From Larkinella terrae (GTDB lineage Bacteria; Bacteroidota; Bacteroidia; Cytophagales; Spirosomataceae), in the NCBI RefSeq assembly GCF_009668025.1, contig NZ_WJXZ01000002.1:668467-732466 (forward strand): a stretch of 64,000 nucleotides of DNA, read 5' to 3'. Under the pieces are notes generated by a model, which was not told the origin of the DNA, made no database searches, and worked only from the letters and a program-made list of their open reading frames with translations. Every line of letters begins with the position of its first letter. Positions within the stretch are counted from its first letter, which is position 1. The translations under genes and the position numbers were made by a program. Shown here piece by piece: positions 17,284-25,689 of this stretch.

Positions 17284-18054
17284 ATGAAAACGAAAGAAGA
17301 AATTGTTCGGAACTGGCTACCGCGCTATACCGGAACACCCATCGAAGTGTTTGGCGAGTATATTCTGCTGACGAATTTTATCAACTACGTCGAGCTGTTT
17401 GCCCAAAAATACGGTACGGAAATTTACGGGATGGGCCGGGCCATGCAAACCGCGACGGCCGACAACATCACGATTATCAACTTCGGAATGGGCAGCGCGA
17501 TGGCGGCCACCGTCATGGATCTGCTGACCGCCGTGAATCCCAAGGCGGTTTTGTTTCTGGGCAAATGCGGAGGGCTGAAAAAGACGCTCGTCGGGGATCT
17601 GGTTTTGCCGATTGCGGCCATTCGGGGCGACGGAACGAGCAACGATTACATGCGGCCCGAGATCCCGGCCCTGCCGTCGTTCCGATTACAGCGGGCGGTT
17701 TCGTCCATGATCAAAAAACACGAGCTGGATTACTGGACCGGCACGGTTTATACGACCAACCGGCGCATCTGGGAACACGACGAAACCTTCAAGGACTATC
17801 TGCGCGAAATCCGGGCGCTGGCCATCGATATGGAAACCGCCACCATTTTTATCGTCGGATTTGCCAACGCCATTCCGCACGGCGCGTTGTTGCTGGTGTC
17901 TGACAATCCGATGGTTCCGGAAGGTGTCAAAACGGAAGAAAGCGACAAACGCGTCACCGGCACTTTCGTCGAAAAACACCTCCAGATCGGCATCGACTCC
18001 CTCCGCGAACTCGCCACCTCCGGCGAATCCGTTAAACACTTACGGTTTGAATAA
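17284..18054 (+). CDS. amn: AMP nucleosidase (short form)
   Basis: 256 residues. It resembles the short Bacteroidetes AMP nucleosidase: YGMGRAMQTATADNITIINFGMGSAMAATVMDLL, VLFLGKCGGLKK, and the C-terminal phosphorylase-like IDMETATIF...LVSDNPMVPEGVK. The enzyme hydrolyses AMP to adenine and ribose-5-phosphate, adjusting AMP levels. The segment RALAIDMETATIF has the ME/D motif common to the nucleoside phosphorylase superfamily. It is a single gene, followed by an AATGAAC-type inverted repeat and a convergent TPR gene. Confidence 0.9.
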   Translation: MKTKEEIVRNWLPRYTGTPIEVFGEYILLTNFINYVELFAQKYGTEIYGMGRAMQTATADNITIINFGMGSAMAATVMDLLTAVNPKAVLFLGKCGGLKKTLVGDLVLPIAAIRGDGTSNDYMRPEIPALPSFRLQRAVSSMIKKHELDYWTGTVYTTNRRIWEHDETFKDYLREIRALAIDMETATIFIVGFANAIPHGALLLVSDNPMVPEGVKTEESDKRVTGTFVEKHLQIGIDSLRELATSGESVKHLRFE

Positions 18055-18059
18055 AAGAA

Positions 18060-18141
18060 TGAATAATTAACAATGAACAATGAAAACGTGCGTCAGTCTC
18101 TTCATTGTTAATTGTTCATTTCATTAATTGTTCATTATTTT
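18060..18141. repeat. Hairpin repeat of the AATTAACAATGAAC type
   Basis: Left AATTAACAATGAA (18065-18077) pairs perfectly with right TTCATTGTTAATT (18101-18113). Further ATTGTTCATT words at 18111-18120 and nearby allow alternative pairing with AATGAACAAT (18072-18081). It lies between the convergent amn and TPR genes. Confidence 0.7.
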
Positions 18142-18142
18142 A

Positions 18143-19492
18143 TCAATTACAATAATCACTAATCGCCTTATACGCAGGTGTGTAGCCTAGTTCACCGGAT
18201 TTGCTGAGGTCGAGGCAGCCGCCGTTTTCGTCGCCCAGGCTGTGGCGGATGATGCCGCGCACGTAGTAAACTTCGGAATATTTCGGATTGAGCTGGAGGG
18301 CGCTGTTGCAGTCGAGGATGGCGCCTTTCTGATCGCCCTGCTGCGAGCGGATCAGACCCCGGGTGAAATACGCTTCGGAATACGTCGGATTCAATTCAAT
18401 GGCTTTGTTCAAATCGAGTGTCGCACCTCTGATGTCCGTTATTTTGCTGCGGCTGACGGCCCGGTTAAAGTACGCTTCGGCGCGGTCGGTCGACAGGGCG
18501 TCGATGACATTTTTCTGTTGCACCGCATTCCGCAAACCGTCCAGCACCGCCCGGGAAATTTTGCCGGCGTAAACCAGTTTTGTTTCGACCACATTGTCAT
18601 TGTTGGTTTCAATGGCCGTGTTAAAGTCCTGAATGGCTCCGCGCTGGTCACCTAATTTACCCCGGCTAAAACCCCGTCCGTAAAAAGCGCGGTAATTGGC
18701 GGCTTCAATGGCGATGGCGCGGTCGAAGTCACCCATCGACCCTTTGTAGTCTTCCAGCTTGCTTTTGGCAAAGCCCCGGTTGTAGAACGATTCGCCGTCT
18801 TCAGGAGCCAGTTCAACGGCTTTGTTCAGATCGTCGATGGCTTTTTGGTACTGACCCAGGTGGATCAGCGAAGCGCCCCGACCCGCATACGCCTGAGCCC
18901 GTTTGGGATTCAGCTCAATTACTTTGGAAAAATCGGCCAGACTGCCCGAAAAATCGTCCAGTTTCTGTTTGGTAATGCCCCGGGCGTAGAGCGAAGGGAC
19001 ATTATTCGGATCTAACTCAATGGTTTTGGAAAAATCCTGCAAAGCGCCCCGGTATTGCTCCAGACGGGTCCGGCTAACGCCCCGGTTGTAATACGCCTGC
19101 GGATCATCGGGGGCCAGTTCGATGGCCCGGCTAAAATCCATCAAGGCTGCCCTGTGGTCGTCCTGCTTGCTCTTGCTCACGCCACGGCTGAGGTAAGCGA
19201 GTGCATCTTTCCCGTTCAGTTCAATGGCGCGGTCGTAGTCCAGAATGGCTCCGCGGTGATCTTTCAAATTGGCTTTGGCGAGGCCCCGGTTGTAATAACT
19301 GGGGGCATTTTCGGGGTTGGCGCCGATGGCCATGCTGAATGCCTGCAAAGCGCCCATGTAATCGCCCGATTTACTCTTCGAAATTCCAGCGTCAAAAAAA
19401 TTGGCCGCGACCTGCTGCGTCTGTGCCTGTGTGAGGGAGATATTCAGTAAAACGCAAAGGAAGAAGAACAGAGGACGGTAAAATTTGAACAT
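18143..19492 (-). CDS. Secreted tetratricopeptide repeat protein
   Basis: 449 residues: a signal peptide (MFKFYRPLFFFLCVLLNISLTQAQ) and about ten TPR units with the typical xAYYNRGxxxxxLxDxxGAxxDFxxAIELxP pattern from residue ~30 to the end. One irregular segment (~290-330, VVETKLVYAGKISRAVLDGL) interrupts the regular units. Such proteins are scaffolds for protein-protein contacts; no enzyme activity is expected. It sits alone, converging with amn. Confidence 0.88.
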   Translation of the reverse strand: MFKFYRPLFFFLCVLLNISLTQAQTQQVAANFFDAGISKSKSGDYMGALQAFSMAIGANPENAPSYYNRGLAKANLKDHRGAILDYDRAIELNGKDALAYLSRGVSKSKQDDHRAALMDFSRAIELAPDDPQAYYNRGVSRTRLEQYRGALQDFSKTIELDPNNVPSLYARGITKQKLDDFSGSLADFSKVIELNPKRAQAYAGRGASLIHLGQYQKAIDDLNKAVELAPEDGESFYNRGFAKSKLEDYKGSMGDFDRAIAIEAANYRAFYGRGFSRGKLGDQRGAIQDFNTAIETNNDNVVETKLVYAGKISRAVLDGLRNAVQQKNVIDALSTDRAEAYFNRAVSRSKITDIRGATLDLNKAIELNPTYSEAYFTRGLIRSQQGDQKGAILDCNSALQLNPKYSEVYYVRGIIRHSLGDENGGCLDLSKSGELGYTPAYKAISDYCN

Positions 19493-19893
19493 AAGTAAAA
19501 TTACGGTTGAGAGGAAGGTTCAGAGGCCTAAAAATAAGACTTGATTGTCGATGCATCAACATTCAGTTACATTAAATTTTCCCACCTACTTACTCCAAAA
19601 GGCAAGACTTACCTTTTCGTTTCCGTAAATTCTGTAATTGAAAAGAACGTAAAGCCTGTGTCGGCCTGCTAATACCGCTTGAGCAGCTCGGGTCTCGTCA
19701 GCTTTAAACGACAGAGAATTTGAAAATCATTCTGCCAATATTTCTGCTTATAAAGACAAAATGTCATAAAAACTGAGAAAAAAGAGAATTTTTATGACAA
19801 AATGGCGGTAAATTTAAGTTTTTTTCGATTGGTACACAAGTTGAATAAGAGGAGATGTAGTTAAGAAATTAAAAAATAACCAACATAAAAGTC
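19493..19893. other. Long AT-rich gap upstream of hsp20
   Basis: This 401-bp region separates the divergent TPR and hsp20 genes. It contains an exact 11-bp inverted repeat (19762-19799, listed separately) and a run of T with TAAGTTTT at ~19814. No ORF or clear TAnnTTTG promoter was found. Confidence 0.4.
19762..19799. promoter_or_regulatory. 11-bp perfect inverted repeat upstream of hsp20
   Basis: TGTCATAAAAA (19762-19772) and TTTTTATGACA (19789-19799) are exact reverse complements around 16 nt. The repeat lies 95-132 bp before the hsp20 start. It could be an operator for a heat-shock regulator or a factor-independent terminator for upstream transcription; the sequence does not decide. Confidence 0.5.
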
Positions 19894-20328
19894 ATGAGAA
19901 CCTTAGTGCATTACAACCAATTTCCTTCTTTCTTTAACAATTTGGTAACCAACGAATTTAGCCGTCATTTCAACACGCCGGGTGGCAAAACCGCTCATAC
20001 GGTCGTTCCTGCCGTGAATGTGAAAGAAGATGAAACCGCTTATCACATTGAATTAGCCGCTCCCGGTTTGAAGAAAGAAGATTTCGCGATTAACCTGACT
20101 AACAATCAGTTGACTATCTCGGCTAAACTGGAACAATCGGAAGAAGACAAAACGGAAAACTATACCCGCAAGGAGTTCAGTTACAGTTCCTTCGAACGGA
20201 GTTTCCGGTTACCGAAAAACGTAAACAACGAACAAATCCAGGCCGCTTATACGGATGGTATTTTGAAAATTGATCTGCCGAAAGTTGAAAAACCGGTGAT
20301 CGAACCCAAACAAATTGCAATCGCGTAA
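19894..20328 (+). CDS. Hsp20/alpha-crystallin small heat shock protein
   Basis: 144 residues. The alpha-crystallin domain is complete: VVPAVNVKEDETAYHIELAAPGLKKEDFAINL, LTISAKLEQ, the ERSFRLPKNVNNEQIQAAYTDGILKIDLPKVEK region, and a short C-terminal tail (IEPKQIAIA) with an I-x-I-like motif. These proteins are ATP-independent holdases that bind unfolding proteins. The gene is monocistronic, followed directly by a terminator. Confidence 0.95.
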   Translation: MRTLVHYNQFPSFFNNLVTNEFSRHFNTPGGKTAHTVVPAVNVKEDETAYHIELAAPGLKKEDFAINLTNNQLTISAKLEQSEEDKTENYTRKEFSYSSFERSFRLPKNVNNEQIQAAYTDGILKIDLPKVEKPVIEPKQIAIA

Positions 20329-20349
20329 GTTGAGTCGACGCATAGAAAG

Positions 20350-20380
20350 AAACCCCGATCAAATTGGTCGGGGTTTTTAT
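20350..20380. terminator. Terminator after hsp20
   Basis: AACCCCGA (20351-20358) pairs with TCGGGGTT (about 20368-20375), followed by a T-rich tail. It lies between hsp20 and the convergent trpF-like gene and could serve hsp20. Confidence 0.8.
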
Positions 20381-20382
20381 TT

Positions 20383-21030
20383 TTAAAGACTATGGATGTT
20401 GGCGAAAAACCGCTCCAGTTTTTCGGGATCCAGCTTTCCGTTCGTCCGAACACCGTTGCAGATATCGAGTCCGAACGGTTGCACGGTGTCGATGGCCTGT
20501 CGGACATTCTCCGGATTGAGGCCGCCCGCCAGAAAAACCGGCACCCGGCTTTGTTCCACAATCCGGCGACTCAGCGTCCAGTCGTGTCGGCGGCCCGTTC
20601 CGCCGAGTTCTTTCACCGCCAGTTTTGGATTCCCCGAATCGAGCAGTAACGCATCCGCTTCTTCGGCCGACGCCAGCGCTTCGTCGATGCTGAGTTCGTC
20701 GAGCACGTGGATCACCTGCACCAGTTTGATACCCGGTAAAGCCGCCCGTAAAAGCCGGTAACTTCCTGAAGGTAAGCCGTCAACAAGCTGAATCGTATTG
20801 GTGAAAACCCGCCGGTGGTGGTCGATAACCGCTTCGGCACCTGGCTCACTCGTCAGGAGGAAAGTAGCAATGGGGGGCGGTACGGTTTGCGCAATGGTTC
20901 GGATCAGCTCATCGCCGATGACACCCGGTCCGCTGGGCATTTTCCCCACCAAACCCACCGCCGACGCACCGGCACCTACCGCCATCCGGGCTTCTTCCAC
21001 GCTGCTGATGCAGCAGATTTTAACGTGCAT
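20383..21030 (-). CDS. trpF: Phosphoribosylanthranilate isomerase-like protein
   Basis: About 215 residues. The start was set to MHVKICCISSVEEAR (an ATG at 21081 is in frame but would add 17 hydrophobic residues before the usual TrpF start). Landmarks: KICCIS at the N-terminus with a Cys at the catalytic position, DALLLDSGN with the catalytic Asp, and VFLAGGLNPENV. The C-terminal GLDICNGVRTNGKLDPEKL diverges from the normal SSGVE motif that holds the substrate phosphate, so substrate preference may be altered. No other trp gene is nearby; the role in tryptophan synthesis is inferred from the family. Confidence 0.75.
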   Translation of the reverse strand: MHVKICCISSVEEARMAVGAGASAVGLVGKMPSGPGVIGDELIRTIAQTVPPPIATFLLTSEPGAEAVIDHHRRVFTNTIQLVDGLPSGSYRLLRAALPGIKLVQVIHVLDELSIDEALASAEEADALLLDSGNPKLAVKELGGTGRRHDWTLSRRIVEQSRVPVFLAGGLNPENVRQAIDTVQPFGLDICNGVRTNGKLDPEKLERFFANIHSL

Positions 21031-21129
21031 GTCGAAGGTAATTTTCGGGTTGAACGATAAAAATTGCAAAATAATGAACAAAGAATTTATAGTTTGCCTT
21101 ACTAATCAAGAGAGTTCTGGTTCAACAGT

Positions 21130-21141
21130 TATTTTTGCGGT
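21130..21141 (+). promoter_or_regulatory. Perfect -7 box abutting the MFS start codon
   Basis: TATTTTTG (21130-21137) is followed after only 4 nt by the ATG. If it is used, transcription would begin at or just before the start codon. No TTG lies at the expected -33 distance, so the box may be fortuitous or part of a leaderless promoter. Confidence 0.4.
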
Positions 21142-22386
21142 ATGAATACAACGAATGATCCATACGCGGCCCTTCGTTACCCTGAGTTTCGCTTTTTTGC
21201 CGCCAATAGTTTCCTGATTACGGCCACGCTTTTGATTCAGGAAGTTATTCTGGGGTATGAATTATACAAAATGACGCACGATCCGCTGGCGCTGGGTCTG
21301 GTTGGGCTGGCCGAAGCGCTGCCGTTCATCTCCTTATCGCTTTTTGGTGGTCACGTGGCCGACCGGCGTGAAAAACGGTCAATTCTGCAAATCAGTTTAT
21401 CGGTCATCATCTTCGGTTCCATCATTCTGTACCTCGTATTTCAGCCGTCGGTGGTGGCGCATCTGTCGAAAACCGCGCAACTGGTTGTGATTTACGGCGT
21501 TTTTGTGCTGATCGGAACGGCGAAGGGATTTTATTCGCCCACCAGTTCGTCGCTGAAACCGTTTCTGGTGCCGCGCGAGTTATACGCCAATTCCTCGACC
21601 TGGAGCGGTTCGTTCTGGCAGGCTGGTGCCATTGCCGGGCCGGGCATTGCCGGTTTTCTCTACGTCTGGCTGGGCCTGGACAATTCGCTGCTGGTGGTGA
21701 TCGGACTGTTACTCATCTGTCTGGTATTGCTGTCGTTCATCAAGAAAAAACCGGTTCCGGTTATGGAAGGCCCGCAGGACAGTCTGTGGAACAGTCTGCG
21801 CGAAGGCATCCGGTTTGTGTTCAAAACCAAGATCATTCTCTATTCTATTTCGCTGGATTTGTTTTCGGTTTTGTTCGGTGGCGTGGTGGCTATGTTGCCC
21901 ATCTTTGCTGAAGACATTCTGAAAGTCGGTGCGCAGGGCCTGGGCGTTCTGCGGGCTGCTCCGGCCATTGGTGCCATCGGGACGATGATCCTCCTGACCC
22001 GGTTTCCACCCACGCACAACGCCTGGCGCAACATGCTGATTGCGGTATTGGGCTTCGGCATTTTCACGCTGGTTTTCGCTTTCTCGACCAACTTTTTGCT
22101 GTCGGTTTTTGCCCTGTTTGTGACGGGTGCGTTCGACAGCGTCAGCGTAGTGATCCGGAACACGGTTTTACAAATTTTTCCGCCCGACCACATGCGGGGG
22201 CGGGTGGCGTCGGTCAACGGTATTTTTGTCAGTTCGTCGAACGAAATTGGCGCTTTTGAATCCGGCGTGGCCGCCCGGCTGCTGGGCGTGGTGCCATCGG
22301 TGGCGCTGGGCGGAGTTGTTACGCTGATTGTGGTGGCGTATGTGTATTACAATTCCAAGGAATTGTTCGCGGTTCGTTTGAGTTAA
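21142..22386 (+). CDS. MFS transporter, EntS/DHA3-like
   Basis: 414 residues, with about twelve hydrophobic helices and the loop 2-3 motif GGHVADRREKRS. The start MNTTNDPYAALRYPEFRFF resembles the DHA3/EntS-type exporters that move drugs, macrolides or siderophores. The substrate is unknown. It is divergent from the trpF-like gene and followed by a secreted propeller protein on the same strand, 95 bp later. Confidence 0.88.
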   Translation: MNTTNDPYAALRYPEFRFFAANSFLITATLLIQEVILGYELYKMTHDPLALGLVGLAEALPFISLSLFGGHVADRREKRSILQISLSVIIFGSIILYLVFQPSVVAHLSKTAQLVVIYGVFVLIGTAKGFYSPTSSSLKPFLVPRELYANSSTWSGSFWQAGAIAGPGIAGFLYVWLGLDNSLLVVIGLLLICLVLLSFIKKKPVPVMEGPQDSLWNSLREGIRFVFKTKIILYSISLDLFSVLFGGVVAMLPIFAEDILKVGAQGLGVLRAAPAIGAIGTMILLTRFPPTHNAWRNMLIAVLGFGIFTLVFAFSTNFLLSVFALFVTGAFDSVSVVIRNTVLQIFPPDHMRGRVASVNGIFVSSSNEIGAFESGVAARLLGVVPSVALGGVVTLIVVAYVYYNSKELFAVRLS

Positions 22387-22481
22387 AACCTATTGCCTGT
22401 CAAACCGGTTAAGCCGTTGGAATAACGGCAGCGGTGTCGTTACTTACTACGTAAAACCGTAAATTCATCTGCTATCGAATC

Positions 22482-23342
22482 ATGCGTCTACTAAACCTGC
22501 TTTTAGGCGGCAGTTTGCTGCTGTTCATCACTTTGTCGGCGTTTGAATCGCCCAAAAAAGAAAAGAAATTAGTAAAAGTCTGGGAAACCGATTCCACCTT
22601 GCGGACGCCCGAATCCGTGCTGTACGACCCGAAAGGGGATGTTTTATACGTTGCCAATATCTCCGGCAAATCCGATTCGCTGGATGGCGACGGTTTTATT
22701 TCGAAAGTATCGCTCGACGGCAAAATTGAAAGCATCAAGTGGACCACCGGCCTGAATGCGCCCAAAGGCATGGGAATCCACAAAAACCGCCTGTATGTAA
22801 CGGATGTTTACCGGCTGGTAGCTATTAACCTGAGCAATGGGCAGGCCGAGCAAACCTGGGATGCGATTGATAAAAAGGCGTTTTTGAACGACGTAACGAT
22901 CGACAAAGACGGGACGGTTTATGTGTCGGACAACCGCAACAACAAGATTTACCGCCTGAAAGACAGCAAGTGGGACGTTTGGGTCGATGGCGGGGAAATT
23001 AATAATCCGAACGGTTTACTGGCGGTTGGCACGAAAAAACTGATGGTGGGCAGCACCAAAATCGGCGCATTGCAGGCGATGGACGTCGAAACCAAAGCCC
23101 TGACGAAACTGGCCGACGGCATGGCCAACACCGACGGTATTGTGGCGGTTAAAAAAGATTTCATCGTCTCCGACTGGAATGGCCGCCTTTTCTACATCAC
23201 GGCCGATGGCCAGCAGCAGTTGTTACTCGACACCCGGAAAGAAAAAGTAAATGCCGCCGATATCACCTACGTTCCCGGCAAAAAACTACTGGTCGTACCG
23301 ACGTTTTTAAAGAATAAACTGGTAGCGTATCGGCTTGAATAA
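22482..23342 (+). CDS. Secreted SMP-30/gluconolactonase-like beta-propeller
   Basis: 286 residues with a signal peptide (MRLLNLLLGGSLLLFITLSAF). Repeats of the SGL-type propeller are visible: PESVLYDPKGDVLYVANI, LNAPKGMGIHKNRLYVTDV, LNDVTIDKDGTVYVSDNRNNKIYRL, NPNGLLAVGTKKLMVG. Family enzymes hydrolyse sugar lactones with a divalent metal, but many secreted members have unknown substrates. The presence of sugar-acid genes in the window makes a lactonase plausible (inference). Confidence 0.82.
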   Translation: MRLLNLLLGGSLLLFITLSAFESPKKEKKLVKVWETDSTLRTPESVLYDPKGDVLYVANISGKSDSLDGDGFISKVSLDGKIESIKWTTGLNAPKGMGIHKNRLYVTDVYRLVAINLSNGQAEQTWDAIDKKAFLNDVTIDKDGTVYVSDNRNNKIYRLKDSKWDVWVDGGEINNPNGLLAVGTKKLMVGSTKIGALQAMDVETKALTKLADGMANTDGIVAVKKDFIVSDWNGRLFYITADGQQQLLLDTRKEKVNAADITYVPGKKLLVVPTFLKNKLVAYRLE

Positions 23343-23386
23343 GCGATTATAAAAAGGAGGTTCTAATACGAAATAGAATTTTTAAA

Positions 23387-23527
23387 GTCCCAGCGGGACG
23401 TACTATTTGTAGAAAATCGGTGGCTTTTGACCTATCAGCGTGCCGGAAGTACGTTCGGTTACGTACCTCCGGCACGCTGGCAATTTTGGGCAGTTTTTTT
23501 GCTACAAAGATTTCATCCCTACGGGAT
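23387..23527. mobile_element. MITE-like element with imperfect terminal inverted repeats
   Basis: The left end GTCCCAGCGGGAC (23387-23399) with TATTTGTAGAAAA is matched, in reverse complement, by the right end: TTGCTACAAAGA followed by ATCCCTACGGGAT (23515-23527). Inside is a second hairpin, CAGCGTGCCGGA (23436-23447) with TCCGGCACGCTG (23468-23479), extended by TACG/CGTA. It holds no ORF. No clear target duplication was found (flanks tttaaa and tttattg). It resembles small non-autonomous elements common between Bacteroidetes genes. Confidence 0.65.
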
Positions 23528-23573
23528 TTTATTGACTGATAATCAGCAGCATAATCTTGCAGTTTACGCTGGT

Positions 23574-24185
23574 TTAATACAGAATTCCTTCTTCTTCCAA
23601 TAATTTTTTGACATTCAGAACACAGCCTTCCAGAATTGGAACATCGTTGCTCCAGTCAGTAAAAATCCAGTCCTGATTGGGAACGGCGACAAACACCCGG
23701 CGCGGTTTGCTCAATACCCAAAACACTTTTTCAACGCCAAAATCAAATAACCGCTGCGTTTTCTCGGCGATGTATTCCATTTCAGCGCCGGGCCGTTCGC
23801 TTACGTCGGCTTTAATGTCCACTTCGATGACGACTTTGGGAGGAGTGTTGAAATATTGGGTCGTTAGTTGAAACGTGCCTTTCTCGTAAATAGCAATGTC
23901 GGCTGCCAGATTATCGTTATTTCCAATGTGAAGACCCGCTTCATTAGTGAAAGGAACATATCGTTCTTTATCCCGATTGTTGAGGATAAAACCATAAATG
24001 AACGATACCAAAAACGATTGAAGCGAACTACTTCCCATAATAGCATTTCGATCAATTTTACCCGCGAGTACATCGCGGTAGCCCCGATAATAAACCGGTT
24101 GACCATTCAGGACTTCGTAAATCAAATACGAAGGCACCTGTGGTGTTTCCGGTTTTGGTTGTACGGTTTCTTCAGTTACTACCAT
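23574..24185 (-). CDS. Uma2 family (DUF820) nuclease-like protein
   Basis: 203 residues. The Uma2/PD-(D/E)xK core is visible: LAADIAIYEKG (Asp) and PPKVVIEVDIKAD (ExxxxK), followed by YIAEKTQRLFDFGVEKVFWVL, and a C-terminal VLNVKKLLEEEGILY. Uma2 proteins are common, often multi-copy genes with unproven function. It is single here and lies next to the MITE-like element. Confidence 0.88.
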   Translation of the reverse strand: MVVTEETVQPKPETPQVPSYLIYEVLNGQPVYYRGYRDVLAGKIDRNAIMGSSSLQSFLVSFIYGFILNNRDKERYVPFTNEAGLHIGNNDNLAADIAIYEKGTFQLTTQYFNTPPKVVIEVDIKADVSERPGAEMEYIAEKTQRLFDFGVEKVFWVLSKPRRVFVAVPNQDWIFTDWSNDVPILEGCVLNVKKLLEEEGILY

Positions 24186-24233
24186 AATCGTTAAGCAGAA
24201 TTGATAAACAATGTAAGCATTTTTTCAAAGAAA

Positions 24234-25604
24234 TTAATGCGTTGCAGACAAGAGCTGCTTAATGGCAATCTCTACACTCTCCGCACCAAATCCCTGCATA
24301 TTTAAATCCATATGCTTCACAATCTGATCGTTACCCAGATTCCCGATGCTGCCTTCGTGGGTGTGGTGTAATTCGCGGGAAGCTTGATAGGTTCCGGTTT
24401 CCACTTCAGTTTTCACCACCAGATAGGCTTCCCGGAACGGAACGCCCTGCAACACCAGTTCGTTGACGCGCTCGACGCTGAACATCAGGTCGTATTTCGG
24501 ATCGTCCATCAGGTTGGGCTTCACCTGAATATTTTCCAGCATAAAATCCGTGATTTCCAGGCAGTCCAGGATTTCGTCAAAAGCGGGCATCAGAATTTCC
24601 TTCAAAATCTGCATATCGCGGTGGTAGCCCGACGGCAGGTTGCTCATGACCAGCGTCACCTCCATCGGCAGGGCTTTCAGGCGGTTGGTTTTGGCCCGGA
24701 GCAGTTCGGCCACATCGGGGTTTTTCTTGTGCGGCATGATGCTCGAACCGGTCGTCAGAGCGTCGGGTAGCGTCAGAAAACCGAAATTCTGGCTATTATA
24801 CAGGCAGATGTCCATCGCCATCCGCGAGAGTGTGGCGGCCACGGCCGCCAATGCCGTCAGGGCGGTTTGTTCGGTTTTCCCGCGACTCATCTGCGCGTAC
24901 ACTACATTGACATGCATGCCTTCAAAACCCAGCAATTCGGTGGTCAGCGTCCGGTTGAGCGGAAACGATGAGCCATAACCTGCGCCCGAACCGAGCGGAT
25001 TGCGATTGGCAAACCGGTAGGCAGTCTGGAGCAGCAGCATATCGTCGGCCAGGGCTTCGGCATACGCGCCAAACCACAACCCGAACGACGACGGCATGGC
25101 GATTTGCAGGTGCGTATAGCCCGGCAATAAATCGGCTTTGTGCTGTTCCGAACGGGCAATCAGCCGGTCAAAAACCCGCCGAACGGCTTCGGTTACTTTC
25201 CAGAGCCGGTCGCGGGTAAACAGTTTCAGATCAACCAGCACCTGATCGTTCCGCGACCGCCCGCTGTGAATTTTCTTGCCAATATCGCCCAGCTTTCGGG
25301 TGAGCATCAACTCTACCTGCGAATGAACGTCTTCCACGCCCTCCTCAATCACAAAATCGCCCGCTTCAATTTGCTGATAAATACGTTTTAATTCATCCTT
25401 CAACATTCCTAATTCATCATTCGAAATGAGGCCGATGGTTTCGAGCATCGTTGCGTGGGCGAGGTTGCCCAAAACGTCGAAAGGAGCGAGGTATAAATCC
25501 ATTTCGCGGTCACGCCCAACCGTAAACCGTTCAATTTTAGCGGCCGCCGTGGACTCGGCCGCCGAGGATTCGCTGCCGGTATTTTCTTTTTGCCAGAGTT
25601 TCAA
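24234..25604 (-). CDS. argH: Argininosuccinate lyase
   Basis: About 456 residues. The start is taken as TTG at 25604, because the protein then begins MKLWQKE as argininosuccinate lyases do; an in-frame ATG at 25634 would add MRLSTYFLLI. The fumarase/lyase superfamily signature GSSIMPHKKNPD and the HSGRSRNDQVLVDLKLF and DVHSQVE motifs are intact. ArgH splits argininosuccinate into arginine and fumarate, the last step of arginine synthesis. Another arginine-type gene, the ArgE-like deacetylase, lies about 4.2 kb away on the same strand. Confidence 0.96.
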   Translation of the reverse strand: MKLWQKENTGSESSAAESTAAAKIERFTVGRDREMDLYLAPFDVLGNLAHATMLETIGLISNDELGMLKDELKRIYQQIEAGDFVIEEGVEDVHSQVELMLTRKLGDIGKKIHSGRSRNDQVLVDLKLFTRDRLWKVTEAVRRVFDRLIARSEQHKADLLPGYTHLQIAMPSSFGLWFGAYAEALADDMLLLQTAYRFANRNPLGSGAGYGSSFPLNRTLTTELLGFEGMHVNVVYAQMSRGKTEQTALTALAAVAATLSRMAMDICLYNSQNFGFLTLPDALTTGSSIMPHKKNPDVAELLRAKTNRLKALPMEVTLVMSNLPSGYHRDMQILKEILMPAFDEILDCLEITDFMLENIQVKPNLMDDPKYDLMFSVERVNELVLQGVPFREAYLVVKTEVETGTYQASRELHHTHEGSIGNLGNDQIVKHMDLNMQGFGAESVEIAIKQLLSATH

Positions 25605-25689
25605 GATCAGAAGGAAATAAGTGGAAAGCCGCAAAATTAAGCGGTTTTTAGTAGATTTTTTAAAAACAGGCGCGTTATGGAAGCGGGCT

